DNA of 49,049 nt from an uncultured Pelagibacteraceae bacterium. GTDB taxonomy: Bacteria; Pseudomonadota; Alphaproteobacteria; Pelagibacterales; Pelagibacteraceae. The translations under genes and the position numbers were made by a program. The notes under the pieces are model-generated. The model was not told where the DNA came from and searched no databases. It was given only the letters and a program-made list of their open reading frames with translations. This document shows positions 17,003 through 26,504 of the stretch, piece by piece (position 1 is the first letter of the stretch; each line of letters starts with the position of its first letter). The stretch lies in the NCBI GenBank assembly GCA_902588895.1, contig CACIRC010000008.1, positions 1 through 49,049 of the forward strand, in the 5' to 3' direction.

Positions 17003-18247
17003 CTAAACTAAATTTTGATTTAAAAGGTTGGGGAAAAAGCAATCAACGATATCCCCTTTTTTAAATTTTGATTTACCCGCTGGTAACAAAACCCAAATAT
17101 TTGATTTTACAAATGATTTAATTCTAAAAGACTCTTGACCTTTTAAAATTTCAACATTTAGTTTTCCATTTTTAGTTGTGCTTAATTGGCTCTTTACAAA
17201 TCTTGTGAAATTCTTTTTTTTATCAAAACCATTCGTTAAAATAGCTTTAATTGATTTTTCTTCTGATAATCCTAAGGCATTTAAAATATATGGAATTACA
17301 AAAAATCTAAAACATGCAGCTGAAGAAATTGGATTTCCAGGGAGTCCGAATATTGCCTTTTCTTTCCCTTTAATTTTTGCAAACATTATTGGTTTTCCAG
17401 GCCTTATTGCAGCACTTTTAAAGTAGCTTGATAATTTAAATTTTTTAACAACATCAGGTATAAAATCAAACTTACCTGCAGACACTGCACCTGACGTAAT
17501 AATAATATCATCTTTAGATTTAATTAATTTATTTATTTTTTGTTTAAAAATATTTTGATGATTGTCTCTTAATATACTTCCACTTTTAAAATTAAATAAA
17601 AAATTTTGATTTAAGTTTTTTATATAGTGTGTGTTAGAATTTCTTACCATCCAATTTGGAATATTGTCTTTGTTTGATATTTCGTTTCCAGTTGAAAAAA
17701 ATAATATATTAATCTTTTTTTTTACTTTAATTTGTTTAATACCTAAACTTTTAAAAGCTAAAATATGATTTGGTTGAACAATTGTATTTTTTTTTATTAC
17801 AATCTCCCCTTTTTTATAATCTGAACCTGCAAACCTAAGGTGATCAAATTTTTTTATTTTCTGGTCGATTAAAATATATTTTTTATTAGGCGCAAAAATT
17901 ATTTGTTCTATAGGAATAATTGTATCAAAACCCTTTGGAATAATTCCTCCGGTCATTATTTCGACAGTATCAAATTTTTTTATCTTTTTTTTAAATGGAT
18001 TCATTCCTGCTGCAATTGAACCAATAATTTTAAATTTTTTTGGTAATTTTTTTTTTAATCCATTAGTATCTTTTGAATTAACTGCATAACCATCAAATGC
18101 AGCGTTATCTCCTGCTGGATATTTTATTTTAGAATAAATATTGGTGGAAACTACTCTATTTAGGGAATTTATGCTCTTTATAGTTTCGTCTTTAATTTTA
18201 ATTTTGGCTTTTTTTAAAATTGTCTTTGATTTTTTGTAACTAATCAT
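17003..18247 (-). CDS. moeA: Molybdopterin molybdotransferase MoeA
   Basis: MoeA inserts molybdate into adenylated molybdopterin to form the molybdenum cofactor. The 414-aa protein has the family landmarks PAGDNAAFDGYAV near residue 42, the TGGIIPKGFDTIIPIEQ segment, the MogA-like core with ITSGAVSAGKFDF and the GLPGNPISSAACF motif. The length is normal. It overlaps mobA by 8 nt on the same strand, so the two Moco genes are coupled. The formate dehydrogenase genes diverge just beyond mobA, which is the obvious client. The sequence is unusually lysine- and isoleucine-rich, as expected for this base composition. Confidence 0.94.
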   Translation of the reverse strand: MISYKKSKTILKKAKIKIKDETIKSINSLNRVVSTNIYSKIKYPAGDNAAFDGYAVNSKDTNGLKKKLPKKFKIIGSIAAGMNPFKKKIKKFDTVEIMTGGIIPKGFDTIIPIEQIIFAPNKKYILIDQKIKKFDHLRFAGSDYKKGEIVIKKNTIVQPNHILAFKSLGIKQIKVKKKINILFFSTGNEISNKDNIPNWMVRNSNTHYIKNLNQNFLFNFKSGSILRDNHQNIFKQKINKLIKSKDDIIITSGAVSAGKFDFIPDVVKKFKLSSYFKSAAIRPGKPIMFAKIKGKEKAIFGLPGNPISSAACFRFFVIPYILNALGLSEEKSIKAILTNGFDKKKNFTRFVKSQLSTTKNGKLNVEILKGQESFRIKSFVKSNIWVLLPAGKSKFKKGDIVDCFFPNLLNQNLV

Positions 18248-18866
18248 TTTTGAGTATTTCTTCAGCTTTTTCTAAATCTTCTTTTGTATTTATATTAAAG
18301 AAAGGATCATTATTTGAAAACTCCATATTAATTATTTTTACCCCAGTATTATTAGCCCACAACTCTACTTTTCTTTCTCCATTGTTTAAATCCTTCTCTA
18401 ACTTATCTAGTAAATTAATCGACCATAAGCCAAATATATTGTGTCGTGTATTGTTTGACTTAATAAAAAATAAATCGCTTTCATTGAAATTAATATTTTG
18501 AATAAAGTCTTTAAGCATTTGTCTCTTAAAAAAAGGTGTATCAACAGGGAAAGTTGCTATCCATTTGTAGTCTTTTTGATTTTCTTTTATCCATTTCATA
18601 GCTGATAAAACTCCACCTAACGGACCAAGACCTTTTTGATAATCTTCGATTATTGAAATTTTTTCTGAGTTATGAAAACTAATTTTATTATTTGATACTA
18701 TTAAGAGTTCTTTGAATTCATCAATAATTTCAGTCAACATGTGATCAATTAACAATTTACCAGCTAACTTTACTTGGGATTTATCTTCTCCAAACCTTTG
18801 TGACTTACCGCCTGCTAGCACAGTGCCTAAAATATTGTTATGATCCATCTTTAAAATATAAAACAT
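18240..18866 (-). CDS. mobA: Molybdenum cofactor guanylyltransferase MobA
   Basis: MobA transfers GMP from GTP to Moco, making the MGD form used by formate dehydrogenases. The 208-aa protein shows the nucleotidyltransferase signature TVLAGGKSQRFGEDKS near the N-terminus and FPVDTPFF in the middle, the Mg/GTP site. A second ATG at 18848 would give a start closer to the family norm (MDHNNILG...); neither candidate has a clear ribosome binding site. It overlaps moeA by 8 nt and diverges from the SufU-like gene across only 24-42 bp. Its product form, MGD, fits the formate dehydrogenase downstream. Confidence 0.93.
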   Translation of the reverse strand: MFYILKMDHNNILGTVLAGGKSQRFGEDKSQVKLAGKLLIDHMLTEIIDEFKELLIVSNNKISFHNSEKISIIEDYQKGLGPLGGVLSAMKWIKENQKDYKWIATFPVDTPFFKRQMLKDFIQNINFNESDLFFIKSNNTRHNIFGLWSINLLDKLEKDLNNGERKVELWANNTGVKIINMEFSNNDPFFNINTKEDLEKAEEILKND

Positions 18867-18890
18867 TCAAAGTTGAATTAAAGAAATTAA

Positions 18891-19289
18891 ATGGATTTAA
18901 GAATTTTAGAAATAGCAGCACATACTGAAAATAATAAAGTTGTTGAAAACTATACTCATAAGTCAAAACACAAAAATCCAATATGTGGTGATGAGATGGA
19001 AATAAGCTTAATTGTCAAAGAAGATGTTGTAAAAGATATGGGTTATCAGTGTAAGTCGTGTGTTTATTGTCAGGCATCAGTCAGTCTATTATCAAGAAAA
19101 ATTAAGGAAAAAAAAGTTGATGATGTTAAAAAATTTATAAAAGTTGGTGAGCAACTTTTTGAGGACGCAAAAGTAAGTATGGAAAAACATTGGAAAGATT
19201 TTAAAGAAATTTTAGATAAAAAAAATCTTTCAAGGAAAGAGTGTTTGCTTTTACCTTTAAGAACTATTGCGAAAGCATTAAAAATATAA
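18891..19289 (+). CDS. SufU/NifU-N-like iron-sulfur scaffold protein
   Basis: This 132-aa protein has the IscU/SufU/NifU-N layout: NPICGDEM with Cys32 and Asp34, a second cysteine site in QCKSCVYCQASVS (Cys54, Cys57, Cys60) and a terminal RKECLLLPLRTI with Cys118. The second site has two more cysteines than usual scaffolds, which keep only the one corresponding to Cys57. The family assembles and transfers Fe-S clusters or relays persulfide sulfur. It is the first gene of the plus-strand run leading to fdhD and the Fe-S-rich formate dehydrogenase, and ends one base before the HPP gene start. A dedicated Fe-S or sulfur role for formate dehydrogenase is inferred. Confidence 0.8.
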   Translation: MDLRILEIAAHTENNKVVENYTHKSKHKNPICGDEMEISLIVKEDVVKDMGYQCKSCVYCQASVSLLSRKIKEKKVDDVKKFIKVGEQLFEDAKVSMEKHWKDFKEILDKKNLSRKECLLLPLRTIAKALKI

Positions 19290-19766
19290 ATGATCAAAAT
19301 TACAAAACCATTATTGCAAAAAGCATTAATTGCAGGTTTTTTTTCAGCATTTACAATTGGTGTGCTAACAGTCCTTACTTATAAAAGTACACTCGGATAT
19401 TTTATTGCGGCCTCTTTCGGTTCTTCAATGGTTTTACTATTTGGTTTTCCTGAAAGCCCATTTGCACAACCAAAGAATGTTTTTTTTGGACATTTGGTAA
19501 CTGCTTTAGTAGGAGTAATTTTTGTAAACTACATTCCGCTTCCGATTTATATCAGTATTGCAATTGCAGTAGGAGCAGGAGTTTTTTTAATGATTTTATT
19601 TAATATTGTTCACCCACCTGCTGGTGGAAATCCAATTATAGTTATTATTGGAAGTGCCTCTTATGATTATTTAATTAATCCAATAATTTTTGGTTGTATA
19701 ATTATATTGCTATTAGCAATTATAATTAACAAATATTTATTAAAAAAGAACTATCCACTAAAATAA
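19290..19766 (+). CDS. HPP family integral membrane protein
   Basis: This 158-aa protein has four predicted membrane helices and the eponymous HPP motif at residues 108-110 (VHPPAGGNP), together with the GSSMVLLFGFPESPFAQPKN segment that defines the family. HPP proteins include chloroplast and cyanobacterial nitrite transporters, but bacterial members are mostly uncharacterised. It directly abuts the SufU-like gene and is followed 4 nt later by fdhD, so it belongs to the formate dehydrogenase operon. A role in transporting formate, molybdate or a related small anion is conceivable, but the sequence does not show it. Confidence 0.88.
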   Translation: MIKITKPLLQKALIAGFFSAFTIGVLTVLTYKSTLGYFIAASFGSSMVLLFGFPESPFAQPKNVFFGHLVTALVGVIFVNYIPLPIYISIAIAVGAGVFLMILFNIVHPPAGGNPIIVIIGSASYDYLINPIIFGCIIILLLAIIINKYLLKKNYPLK

Positions 19767-19770
19767 TTTT

Positions 19771-20610
19771 ATGAACTCCAAATACAAAGTTTTAAAATAT
19801 TCATCTAATAAGTTTGAAAATATAGATGACTTAATTTCAATTGAAGAACCATTGGAGATTTCATTAAAGTTTAAAGAATCTGACAAATGGATAAATCAAA
19901 GTTTATCTATAACAATGAGAACTCCTGGCGATGATGAGGATCTTGTAAGAGGATTTTTATATAATGAACAAATTATAACAAATATTGATGATATTGATTC
20001 AATAGAAAGTTATGGAGATAAAGTTGGTCAATACAATATTCAAAACAAAATTTTAGCAACTTTAAATAATTCTAAAAATATAAATATTTCAAAAATAAAA
20101 AGAGACTTTTTAACTAATTCCTCATGTGGTGTATGTGGAAAATCTTCTCTTGATGCTCTAGAAATAATTAAAAAAGATAAAACAAATCCATCAGAACCTA
20201 AAATCAAAAAAGAGGTAATTGTTAAATCACCAGATATATTGAGAGAAGGCCAATCAGAATTCAGTAAAACAGGTGGAATTCATGCAAGTGGTCTTTTTAA
20301 TAGCAATGGAGAATTGGTTGCTGTCAGAGAGGATGTAGGAAGACATAATGCTCTAGATAAACTTATTGGTTGTGCATTAAAGAACAATCAAATTGATCCG
20401 AAAAACCAATTTATAACATGCTCAGGTAGACTAAATTTTGAATTGGTTCAAAAGGTCTTGATGACGGATATAGGTATAATGATAGGTGTTGGTGCGCCAA
20501 CTAGTCTAGCTATCGATTTAGCGAATAAATTTGACATTACCCTTGTTGGTTTCGTAAAGAGGGACAGTTTTAATATTTACACAAATAACAAAAAAGTTAT
20601 TGTGGGCTAA
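19771..20610 (+). CDS. fdhD: Formate dehydrogenase accessory sulfurtransferase FdhD
   Basis: FdhD passes sulfur from a cysteine desulfurase to the molybdenum centre of formate dehydrogenase, which is needed for activity. The 279-aa protein has the essential CxxC in SSCGVCGKSS (Cys119, Cys122), the early TMRTPGDDEDLVRGFLYNE motif and the late GRHNALDKLIG segment. The length is normal. It lies directly upstream of the two formate dehydrogenase subunit genes on the same strand with an 18-bp gap, which supports the identity of those genes. Confidence 0.95.
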   Translation: MNSKYKVLKYSSNKFENIDDLISIEEPLEISLKFKESDKWINQSLSITMRTPGDDEDLVRGFLYNEQIITNIDDIDSIESYGDKVGQYNIQNKILATLNNSKNINISKIKRDFLTNSSCGVCGKSSLDALEIIKKDKTNPSEPKIKKEVIVKSPDILREGQSEFSKTGGIHASGLFNSNGELVAVREDVGRHNALDKLIGCALKNNQIDPKNQFITCSGRLNFELVQKVLMTDIGIMIGVGAPTSLAIDLANKFDITLVGFVKRDSFNIYTNNKKVIVG

Positions 20611-20628
20611 ATTAATAAAAGGGTATTT

Positions 20629-22284
20629 GTGTCAAAAAATATAAGTAATTTATCAGGCAGAATAGGCTTAAAAGATAACCTATTTAAGCAAATCTCAGAA
20701 AATACCTTAAGCGATAATCCACAAAATATTAAAGAAATTGCCAAAAAACATAACCTAGGCGTTTCAACTCTCCATGGTGCAGAATCCTTTTATGAATTTT
20801 TGAGACCCTCTCATAGAGAAAAGAAAGCTTTTGTTTGTAACGGTAGTGCATGCATGTGTGCGGGCACTCAAGACAAATTAAAAGATAAACTAAAAGAAAA
20901 ACTGGGTGATGACAAAGTTGGAGAAATGTTCTGCTTAGGTCATTGTTATGAAAACCATGCATTTCATTATGATGGAGAAAATTATGCTGGTAAAGATATA
21001 GAAAAAATTGACCAAATAATTAAAGGTGAAGAAATTAAACAAGATAAGTTTTTCTCTAAAAGTTTTGCAACAACAAATTTTTTAATGGATGACAAGTTAT
21101 CTTCAACAGATCAATTTAAAGAGCAATTAAGTAAATTTTTAAAAACAGATAAAACAGAAATAGTAAAATCATTATTAGATTCAAATTTAACAGGAAGAGG
21201 CGGTGCTGGTTTTCCAACAGGAATGAAATGGGATTTTTGTAGTAAAGCAAAAGGAGATAAAAAATATGTTATCTGTAATGCAGATGAGGGCGACTCTGGT
21301 GCTTTTTCAGATAGATATTTATTAGAGGATCAACCTTTAAAAGTTATTTTTGGAATGGTAATTTGTGGTTATGTGATAGGAAGCAATGAAGGAGTTTTAT
21401 ACATTAGAGGTGAATATCCTAAATCTATTGAAGCAATTAATGGCTGCATCAATGAACTTAAAAAATTAAATTTACTAGGTGAAAATATTTTAGGAACCGA
21501 TTTTTCTTTTGATCTTGGAATTTGTATTGGTCAAGGTGCTTATATTTGTGGAGAAGAAACAGCTTTGATTGCATCTATTGAAGGAAGAAGAGCAGAAGTT
21601 GATGTTAGACCTCCCTTCCCTGTTACCGAAGGGTTATATAAAAAACCAACTGTGGTTAATAATGTTGAAACATTGGCTGCTGCAACTGGAATTTTATTAA
21701 ATGGATCAGAAAAATTTTCTTCAGTTGGAAATAAAAAATCAGCTGGAACAAAATTAGTTTGCTTAGATAGTTTCTTTAACAACCCAGGTGTTTATGAAAT
21801 TGATATGGGTACACCAATGAAAAAAATATTTAATGAAATTGGTGGTGGATATAAAGAGCCTGTTAAAGCTTTTCAAATAGGAGGTCCATTAGGCGGAGTT
21901 GTTCCTTTAAGTGAAATAGAAAATTTAAATTTAGATTTTCAAGAATTTACAGCAAAAGGTTTTATGTTAGGTCACGCAAGTGTAGTTAGTATTCCAAAAG
22001 ATTTTCCAATGGCTGAATACATTCATCACTTGTTTGAATTCTCAGCTGAAGAATCATGCGGGAAATGTTTCCCAGGAAGACTTGGATCTTACAGAGGTAA
22101 GGAGATGTTTGACCAAGCTAAGAATAAAACAGCTAAAATTCCGTTAAAATTACTAGAAGAATTGTTGGTTACCATGCAAAAAGGATGCCTATGTGCTCTT
22201 TGTGGAGCAATCCCAACTCCAATTCAGAACATCCTAAAATACTTTGGTGATGAAATGAAAAATGATATGGTGAAAGATAATTAA
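20629..22284 (+). CDS. NAD-dependent formate dehydrogenase, NuoE-NuoF-like beta subunit
   Basis: This 551-aa subunit passes electrons from the catalytic subunit to NAD. The N-terminal part is NuoE/thioredoxin-like with a 2Fe-2S set at Cys70, Cys75, Cys102 and Cys106. The rest is NuoF-like, with the FMN/NADH segment GRGGAGFPTGMKW near 190, the ICGEETALIASIEGRR motif and the 4Fe-4S site ESCGKCFPGR plus a later Cys in CLCALCG. It is equivalent to FdsB; no separate FdsG gene is present, and the fused domain may serve that role. I chose the GTG at 20629 because a GGG-containing purine-rich site precedes it by about 6 nt. The stop overlaps the next ATG (TAATG). Confidence 0.92.
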   Translation: MSKNISNLSGRIGLKDNLFKQISENTLSDNPQNIKEIAKKHNLGVSTLHGAESFYEFLRPSHREKKAFVCNGSACMCAGTQDKLKDKLKEKLGDDKVGEMFCLGHCYENHAFHYDGENYAGKDIEKIDQIIKGEEIKQDKFFSKSFATTNFLMDDKLSSTDQFKEQLSKFLKTDKTEIVKSLLDSNLTGRGGAGFPTGMKWDFCSKAKGDKKYVICNADEGDSGAFSDRYLLEDQPLKVIFGMVICGYVIGSNEGVLYIRGEYPKSIEAINGCINELKKLNLLGENILGTDFSFDLGICIGQGAYICGEETALIASIEGRRAEVDVRPPFPVTEGLYKKPTVVNNVETLAAATGILLNGSEKFSSVGNKKSAGTKLVCLDSFFNNPGVYEIDMGTPMKKIFNEIGGGYKEPVKAFQIGGPLGGVVPLSEIENLNLDFQEFTAKGFMLGHASVVSIPKDFPMAEYIHHLFEFSAEESCGKCFPGRLGSYRGKEMFDQAKNKTAKIPLKLLEELLVTMQKGCLCALCGAIPTPIQNILKYFGDEMKNDMVKDN

Positions 22285-25052
22285 TGAGCTCAGAAAAAAG
22301 AAAAATTGCTTATATTGATGGAAAACCATACGAAATTGGTCCTAAACACACGTCTATTTTAAAATTTGTAAAAAGCTATGTAGGTGAAAAAAAAGTACCT
22401 ACTTTATGTGATGATCCAAACCTAGCTCCTTATGGTGCTTGCAGAGTTTGCTCTGTAGAAGTTGCTTTAGAAAAAGATGGTCCAACAAGAGTGGTCGCAT
22501 CTTGTCATACTCCAGTTGCTGAAAACCAACATATCTTTACTTCAAATAAAGCTTTAACAAGTCTAAGAAAAAATATTGTTGAATTAGTTTTAACAGACCA
22601 TCCAATGGAATGTGATACTTGTGAGGTAAATAATAATTGTGAATTACAAACAGTTGCAAACGATTTAGGAGTTGCTGATCACAGATACAACAGTCCTAAA
22701 CAGCACAAAGGTATACCAAGAGACACTTCTCATGATTACATGAGAATGAATTTAGACAATTGTATTAATTGTGGAAGATGTGTCAGAGCTTGTGATGAAA
22801 TTCAAGGTTCGTTTGTACTAACAATGAGCGGAAGAGGTTTTGAATCTAGAATAACAACTGATAATGATATGATGTTTGGAGATAGTTCATGTGTATCTTG
22901 TGGAGCATGTGCACATACATGCCCAACGGATGCAATTTCAGATGTTTTTCAATCTAAATCTGCAGCTGTAGATAAAAAAGTTAGAACAACTTGTTCATAC
23001 TGTGGTGTTGGATGTAATTTAGAAGCATCAATAAAAGATGATAAAGTTGTTGCAATAGATACTCCAAAACAAACAGAGGTAAATGCTGGTCATACATGTA
23101 TTAAAGGAAGATATGCATTTAGTTTTTATGATCACCCTGACAGATTAAAAACACCTTTAATTAAAAGAAATGGAAAGTTTGAAGAAGCTTCTTGGGATGA
23201 AGCTTATGATTTTATTAAAAAAGAAATGAACAGAATTACAAAAGATAATGGTCCAGATGCTTTTGCTGGAATTTCTTCTGCAAGATGTACGAATGAAGAA
23301 AATTATGTTTTTCAAAAAATGATTAGAGCTGCTGTGGGAACTAACAGTGTAGATTGTTGTGCAAGAATTTGTCATTCACCAACAGCTTGGGGAATGCAAC
23401 AAACTTTTGGAACTGGGGCAGCAACTAATTCTACAGAAGATATTTATCATGCAGATTTATTTTTAGTAATTGGAGCTAATCCAACCAACGCTCATCCTGT
23501 AACAGGTGCAAAAATAAAACAGCAAGTTATGAAAGGTAAAAAATTAATTGTGCTTGATCCAGTTACAACTGAACTAGCGCAGCTTGCTGATTATCATATT
23601 AAACTAAGACCAGGAACTAATGTTGCAGTTCTAAATATGATGTTACACTTTATTATTAAATCAAAACTTTATAATGCAGATTTTATTAGAGACAGAACTG
23701 AAGGTTTTGATAATTTCTTAAAAGAAATTGAAAGACAAGATGTTGATCATTTAGCAAAAGTAGCTGGTGTTGATAAACAATTAGTTAAAGAAGCAGCAAT
23801 TGCATATGCTACTGCAAGAAATTCAATGGAATTCCATGGTTTAGGAGTTACTGAACATGAACAAGGATCTAAAACTGTAATGTTAATTGCAGATCTAGCA
23901 ATGATTACCGGAAATATTGGACGAAAAGGTGTCGGGGTTAATCCTTTAAGAGGTCAAAACAATGTTCAAGGTGCAGCAGATATGGGATGTCAACCACACC
24001 AAGGTGCTGGATATTTTCCTGTGGCAGATGAAAAGCATCAAGAATTCTATACAGAAAAATATGGAGTAACTCACCCAACTAAGCCAGGATTAAAAATTCC
24101 TCAAATGTTTGAAGCTGCAATAAACAAGGAATTAAAAGGTTTATGGATCATTGGAGAAGATATTGTTCAAACAGATCCTAATAGTGCTCATGTAATTGAA
24201 GCTATGAACTCTTTAGAGCTTTTAGTTGTTCAAGAAATATTTATGAGTGAAACTGCAAAATTAGCAACTGTTGTTCTGCCAGGTACAACTTTCTTAGAAA
24301 AGGATGGAACTTTTACAAATACTGAGAGAAGAATTCAAAGAGTGAACAGAGCTGTACCTCCTCTACCAGGCACTAAACCTGATGGATTAATTGTAACTGA
24401 GATGATGCAGAAATTAGGTTTTGATCAGCCAACTTATGATGCGGATCAAGTTCTATCAGAAATTGCAGATATCGTTCCTTTCTTTAAGGGAGTTACTAGA
24501 GAGAGACTTGGAAAATTTGGATTACAATGGCCAGTTCAAGAAGATGGAACTGATACGAAAATTTTACACACTGAAACATTTAAATTAGGTAAAGGCAGAC
24601 TAAAAAACTTTGATTGGAAAGAATCATCAGAAATAGAAGCTAATCAAAAAGACTATCCTTTGATTTTAACAACAAGTAGGGTTTTACAGCATTACAACGC
24701 TGCAACAATGACTAGAAGAACAAAAAATATAAATATTGTTGATGAAGATGTTTTGTTAATTCATCCTAAAGATGCAGCTCATAGAGATCTAAATACCGGT
24801 GATATCGGAAGACTTTATTCTGGTAGAGGCGAGGTTGCACTTAAAGTTGAGGTTACAGATAAAGTTAAAGAAGGAATTGTGTTTACTACGTTCCATTTCC
24901 CAGAACATATGGTTAATATGGTTACAGGTCATGGTAAAGATGAAGAAACAATGTGTGCAGAATACAAAGTATCTTCTGTTGAAGTACAAAAAATTTCTAA
25001 TCAATTTAAAACAGAAGTTAAACCAAAAGAAAATCAAGCTGAAGTTAGTTAA
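22284..25052 (+). CDS. NAD-dependent formate dehydrogenase, catalytic alpha subunit (FdsA-like)
   Basis: This 922-aa subunit oxidises formate to CO2 at a bis-MGD molybdenum centre. Domains in order: 2Fe-2S ferredoxin (Cys42, 53, 56, 74); NuoG-type cluster (His106, Cys110, 113, 119); two ferredoxin 4Fe-4S clusters (Cys160-170 and 203-213); the molybdopterin 4Fe-4S cluster (Cys237, 240, 244, 272); and the Mo domain with the metal-ligand residue Cys363 in ARICHSPTA. That position is cysteine and not selenocysteine, so no Sec machinery is needed. The C-terminal MGD-binding domain includes TSRVLQHYNAATMTRR. It overlaps the beta subunit gene by one base. The product supplies NADH from C1 oxidation. 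Confidence 0.95.
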   Translation: MSSEKRKIAYIDGKPYEIGPKHTSILKFVKSYVGEKKVPTLCDDPNLAPYGACRVCSVEVALEKDGPTRVVASCHTPVAENQHIFTSNKALTSLRKNIVELVLTDHPMECDTCEVNNNCELQTVANDLGVADHRYNSPKQHKGIPRDTSHDYMRMNLDNCINCGRCVRACDEIQGSFVLTMSGRGFESRITTDNDMMFGDSSCVSCGACAHTCPTDAISDVFQSKSAAVDKKVRTTCSYCGVGCNLEASIKDDKVVAIDTPKQTEVNAGHTCIKGRYAFSFYDHPDRLKTPLIKRNGKFEEASWDEAYDFIKKEMNRITKDNGPDAFAGISSARCTNEENYVFQKMIRAAVGTNSVDCCARICHSPTAWGMQQTFGTGAATNSTEDIYHADLFLVIGANPTNAHPVTGAKIKQQVMKGKKLIVLDPVTTELAQLADYHIKLRPGTNVAVLNMMLHFIIKSKLYNADFIRDRTEGFDNFLKEIERQDVDHLAKVAGVDKQLVKEAAIAYATARNSMEFHGLGVTEHEQGSKTVMLIADLAMITGNIGRKGVGVNPLRGQNNVQGAADMGCQPHQGAGYFPVADEKHQEFYTEKYGVTHPTKPGLKIPQMFEAAINKELKGLWIIGEDIVQTDPNSAHVIEAMNSLELLVVQEIFMSETAKLATVVLPGTTFLEKDGTFTNTERRIQRVNRAVPPLPGTKPDGLIVTEMMQKLGFDQPTYDADQVLSEIADIVPFFKGVTRERLGKFGLQWPVQEDGTDTKILHTETFKLGKGRLKNFDWKESSEIEANQKDYPLILTTSRVLQHYNAATMTRRTKNINIVDEDVLLIHPKDAAHRDLNTGDIGRLYSGRGEVALKVEVTDKVKEGIVFTTFHFPEHMVNMVTGHGKDEETMCAEYKVSSVEVQKISNQFKTEVKPKENQAEVS

Positions 25053-25057
25053 TTAAA

Positions 25058-26503
25058 ATGACCATTGGTTGGCATTTTGATAATACCTATTCAAAATTAT
25101 CAAATACTTTTAAAGAAAATATTAAACCAACTCCTGTTCATGATCCAGAATTAGTAATTTTAAATGAAGAACTAGCATCTACTTTAAATTTAGATTTTTC
25201 AAAAACAGACGAAAAAAAATTAGCAGAAATATTTTCTGGAAACTCTATACCAGAAGAAACTGATACCATTGCGCAAGCATATGCAGGTCATCAATTTGGA
25301 CACTTTACAATGTTAGGAGATGGTAGAGCAGTTTTATTGGGTGAGCATTTAGTTAACAATGATAATCGTTTTGACATTCAGTTTAAAGGTTCAGGAAGAA
25401 CTTCTTTTTCTAGAGGTGGAGATGGAAGAGCAGCACTAGGGCCTATGCTTAGAGAATATATTATCAGTGAAGCGATACATTCATTAAATATTCCAACTAC
25501 TAGAAGTCTTGCTGTTGTTAAAACTGGAGAAAAAGTTGTAAGAGAAAATCTTTTACAGGGCGCTATATTAACAAGAGTTGCATCAAGTCATCTTCGGGTT
25601 GGAACATTTCAATATATTGCTGCAACTCAAAACATTGAAAATTTAAATACTTTAGTCGACTACACAATTAACAGACATTATCCAGAAATTAAAACATCAA
25701 ATTCAAAAGCATTAGACTTGTTAAATCTTGTTATGGAAAAGCAATGCCAGCTAGTAATCAATTGGATGAGAGTTGGATTTATTCATGGAGTTATGAATAC
25801 TGATAACATGGCTATTTCAGGTGAAACAATAGATTATGGTCCTTGTGCATTTATGGATCATTATGATCCAAAAACTGTATTTAGCTCAATCGATAAATTT
25901 GGAAGATACGCCTTTTCTAACCAACCACCAATTACAAAGTGGAATTTAGCAAGATATGCAGAATGTTTAATCCCTCTAATTGAAAAAAATGAAGATACTG
26001 CAATTAAATTAGCTACAGATTTAATAGATAATTTCCAAAATATTTACGAAGATAAATGGTTAAACATGATGAGAGATAAACTTGGTCTATTTGGTGAGGA
26101 TAAAAATGATAAAAAATTAATTAATGATTTGTTAAATTGGATGGAAAAAAATAAAGCAGATTACACAAATACTTTTTGTAATCTAATGGATATCAATTCT
26201 GATAAAATTTACAAAAATAATGATTTTATCAATTGGAAAAATGAATGGAAAAAAAGATCTGAGTTAAATAATTCAACTAAAGAAAAACAAAGCAAACTTA
26301 TGAAATCAAATAATCCAATTGTAATTCCTAGAAATCATAAAGTAGAGGAAGCTTTAGCTGAAGCAGAAAAAGGGAGTTTAGATAAAATGAAAAAGTTATT
26401 AGCTATTTTAAAAAATCCTTATAACAATCAGAATAATATTGAAGAATATCAAGCACCTGCACCATTGAACAACGAAAAATATCAAACTTTTTGTGGAACT
26501 TAA
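25058..26503 (+). CDS. selO: Protein adenylyltransferase SelO (YdiU family)
   Basis: SelO is a pseudokinase that transfers AMP from ATP to protein Ser, Thr or Tyr residues and responds to redox stress. The 481-aa protein has the family core YAGHQFGHFTMLGDGRAVLLGE, the FKGSGRTSFSRGGDGRAAL segment and MNTDNMAISGETIDYGPCAFMD, which includes the metal-binding DYG-like motif. A cysteine close to the C-terminus (FCGT) matches the position that is Sec in animals and Cys in bacteria. It starts 5 nt after the formate dehydrogenase alpha gene, so may be on the same transcript. It ends 1 bp from the convergent FAD oxidoreductase. Confidence 0.93.
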   Translation: MTIGWHFDNTYSKLSNTFKENIKPTPVHDPELVILNEELASTLNLDFSKTDEKKLAEIFSGNSIPEETDTIAQAYAGHQFGHFTMLGDGRAVLLGEHLVNNDNRFDIQFKGSGRTSFSRGGDGRAALGPMLREYIISEAIHSLNIPTTRSLAVVKTGEKVVRENLLQGAILTRVASSHLRVGTFQYIAATQNIENLNTLVDYTINRHYPEIKTSNSKALDLLNLVMEKQCQLVINWMRVGFIHGVMNTDNMAISGETIDYGPCAFMDHYDPKTVFSSIDKFGRYAFSNQPPITKWNLARYAECLIPLIEKNEDTAIKLATDLIDNFQNIYEDKWLNMMRDKLGLFGEDKNDKKLINDLLNWMEKNKADYTNTFCNLMDINSDKIYKNNDFINWKNEWKKRSELNNSTKEKQSKLMKSNNPIVIPRNHKVEEALAEAEKGSLDKMKKLLAILKNPYNNQNNIEEYQAPAPLNNEKYQTFCGT

Positions 26504-26504
26504 A

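Noticed and set aside
22284..25052. Selenocysteine-containing formate dehydrogenase
   Set aside because: The molybdenum ligand position is Cys363 and no in-frame TGA is present.
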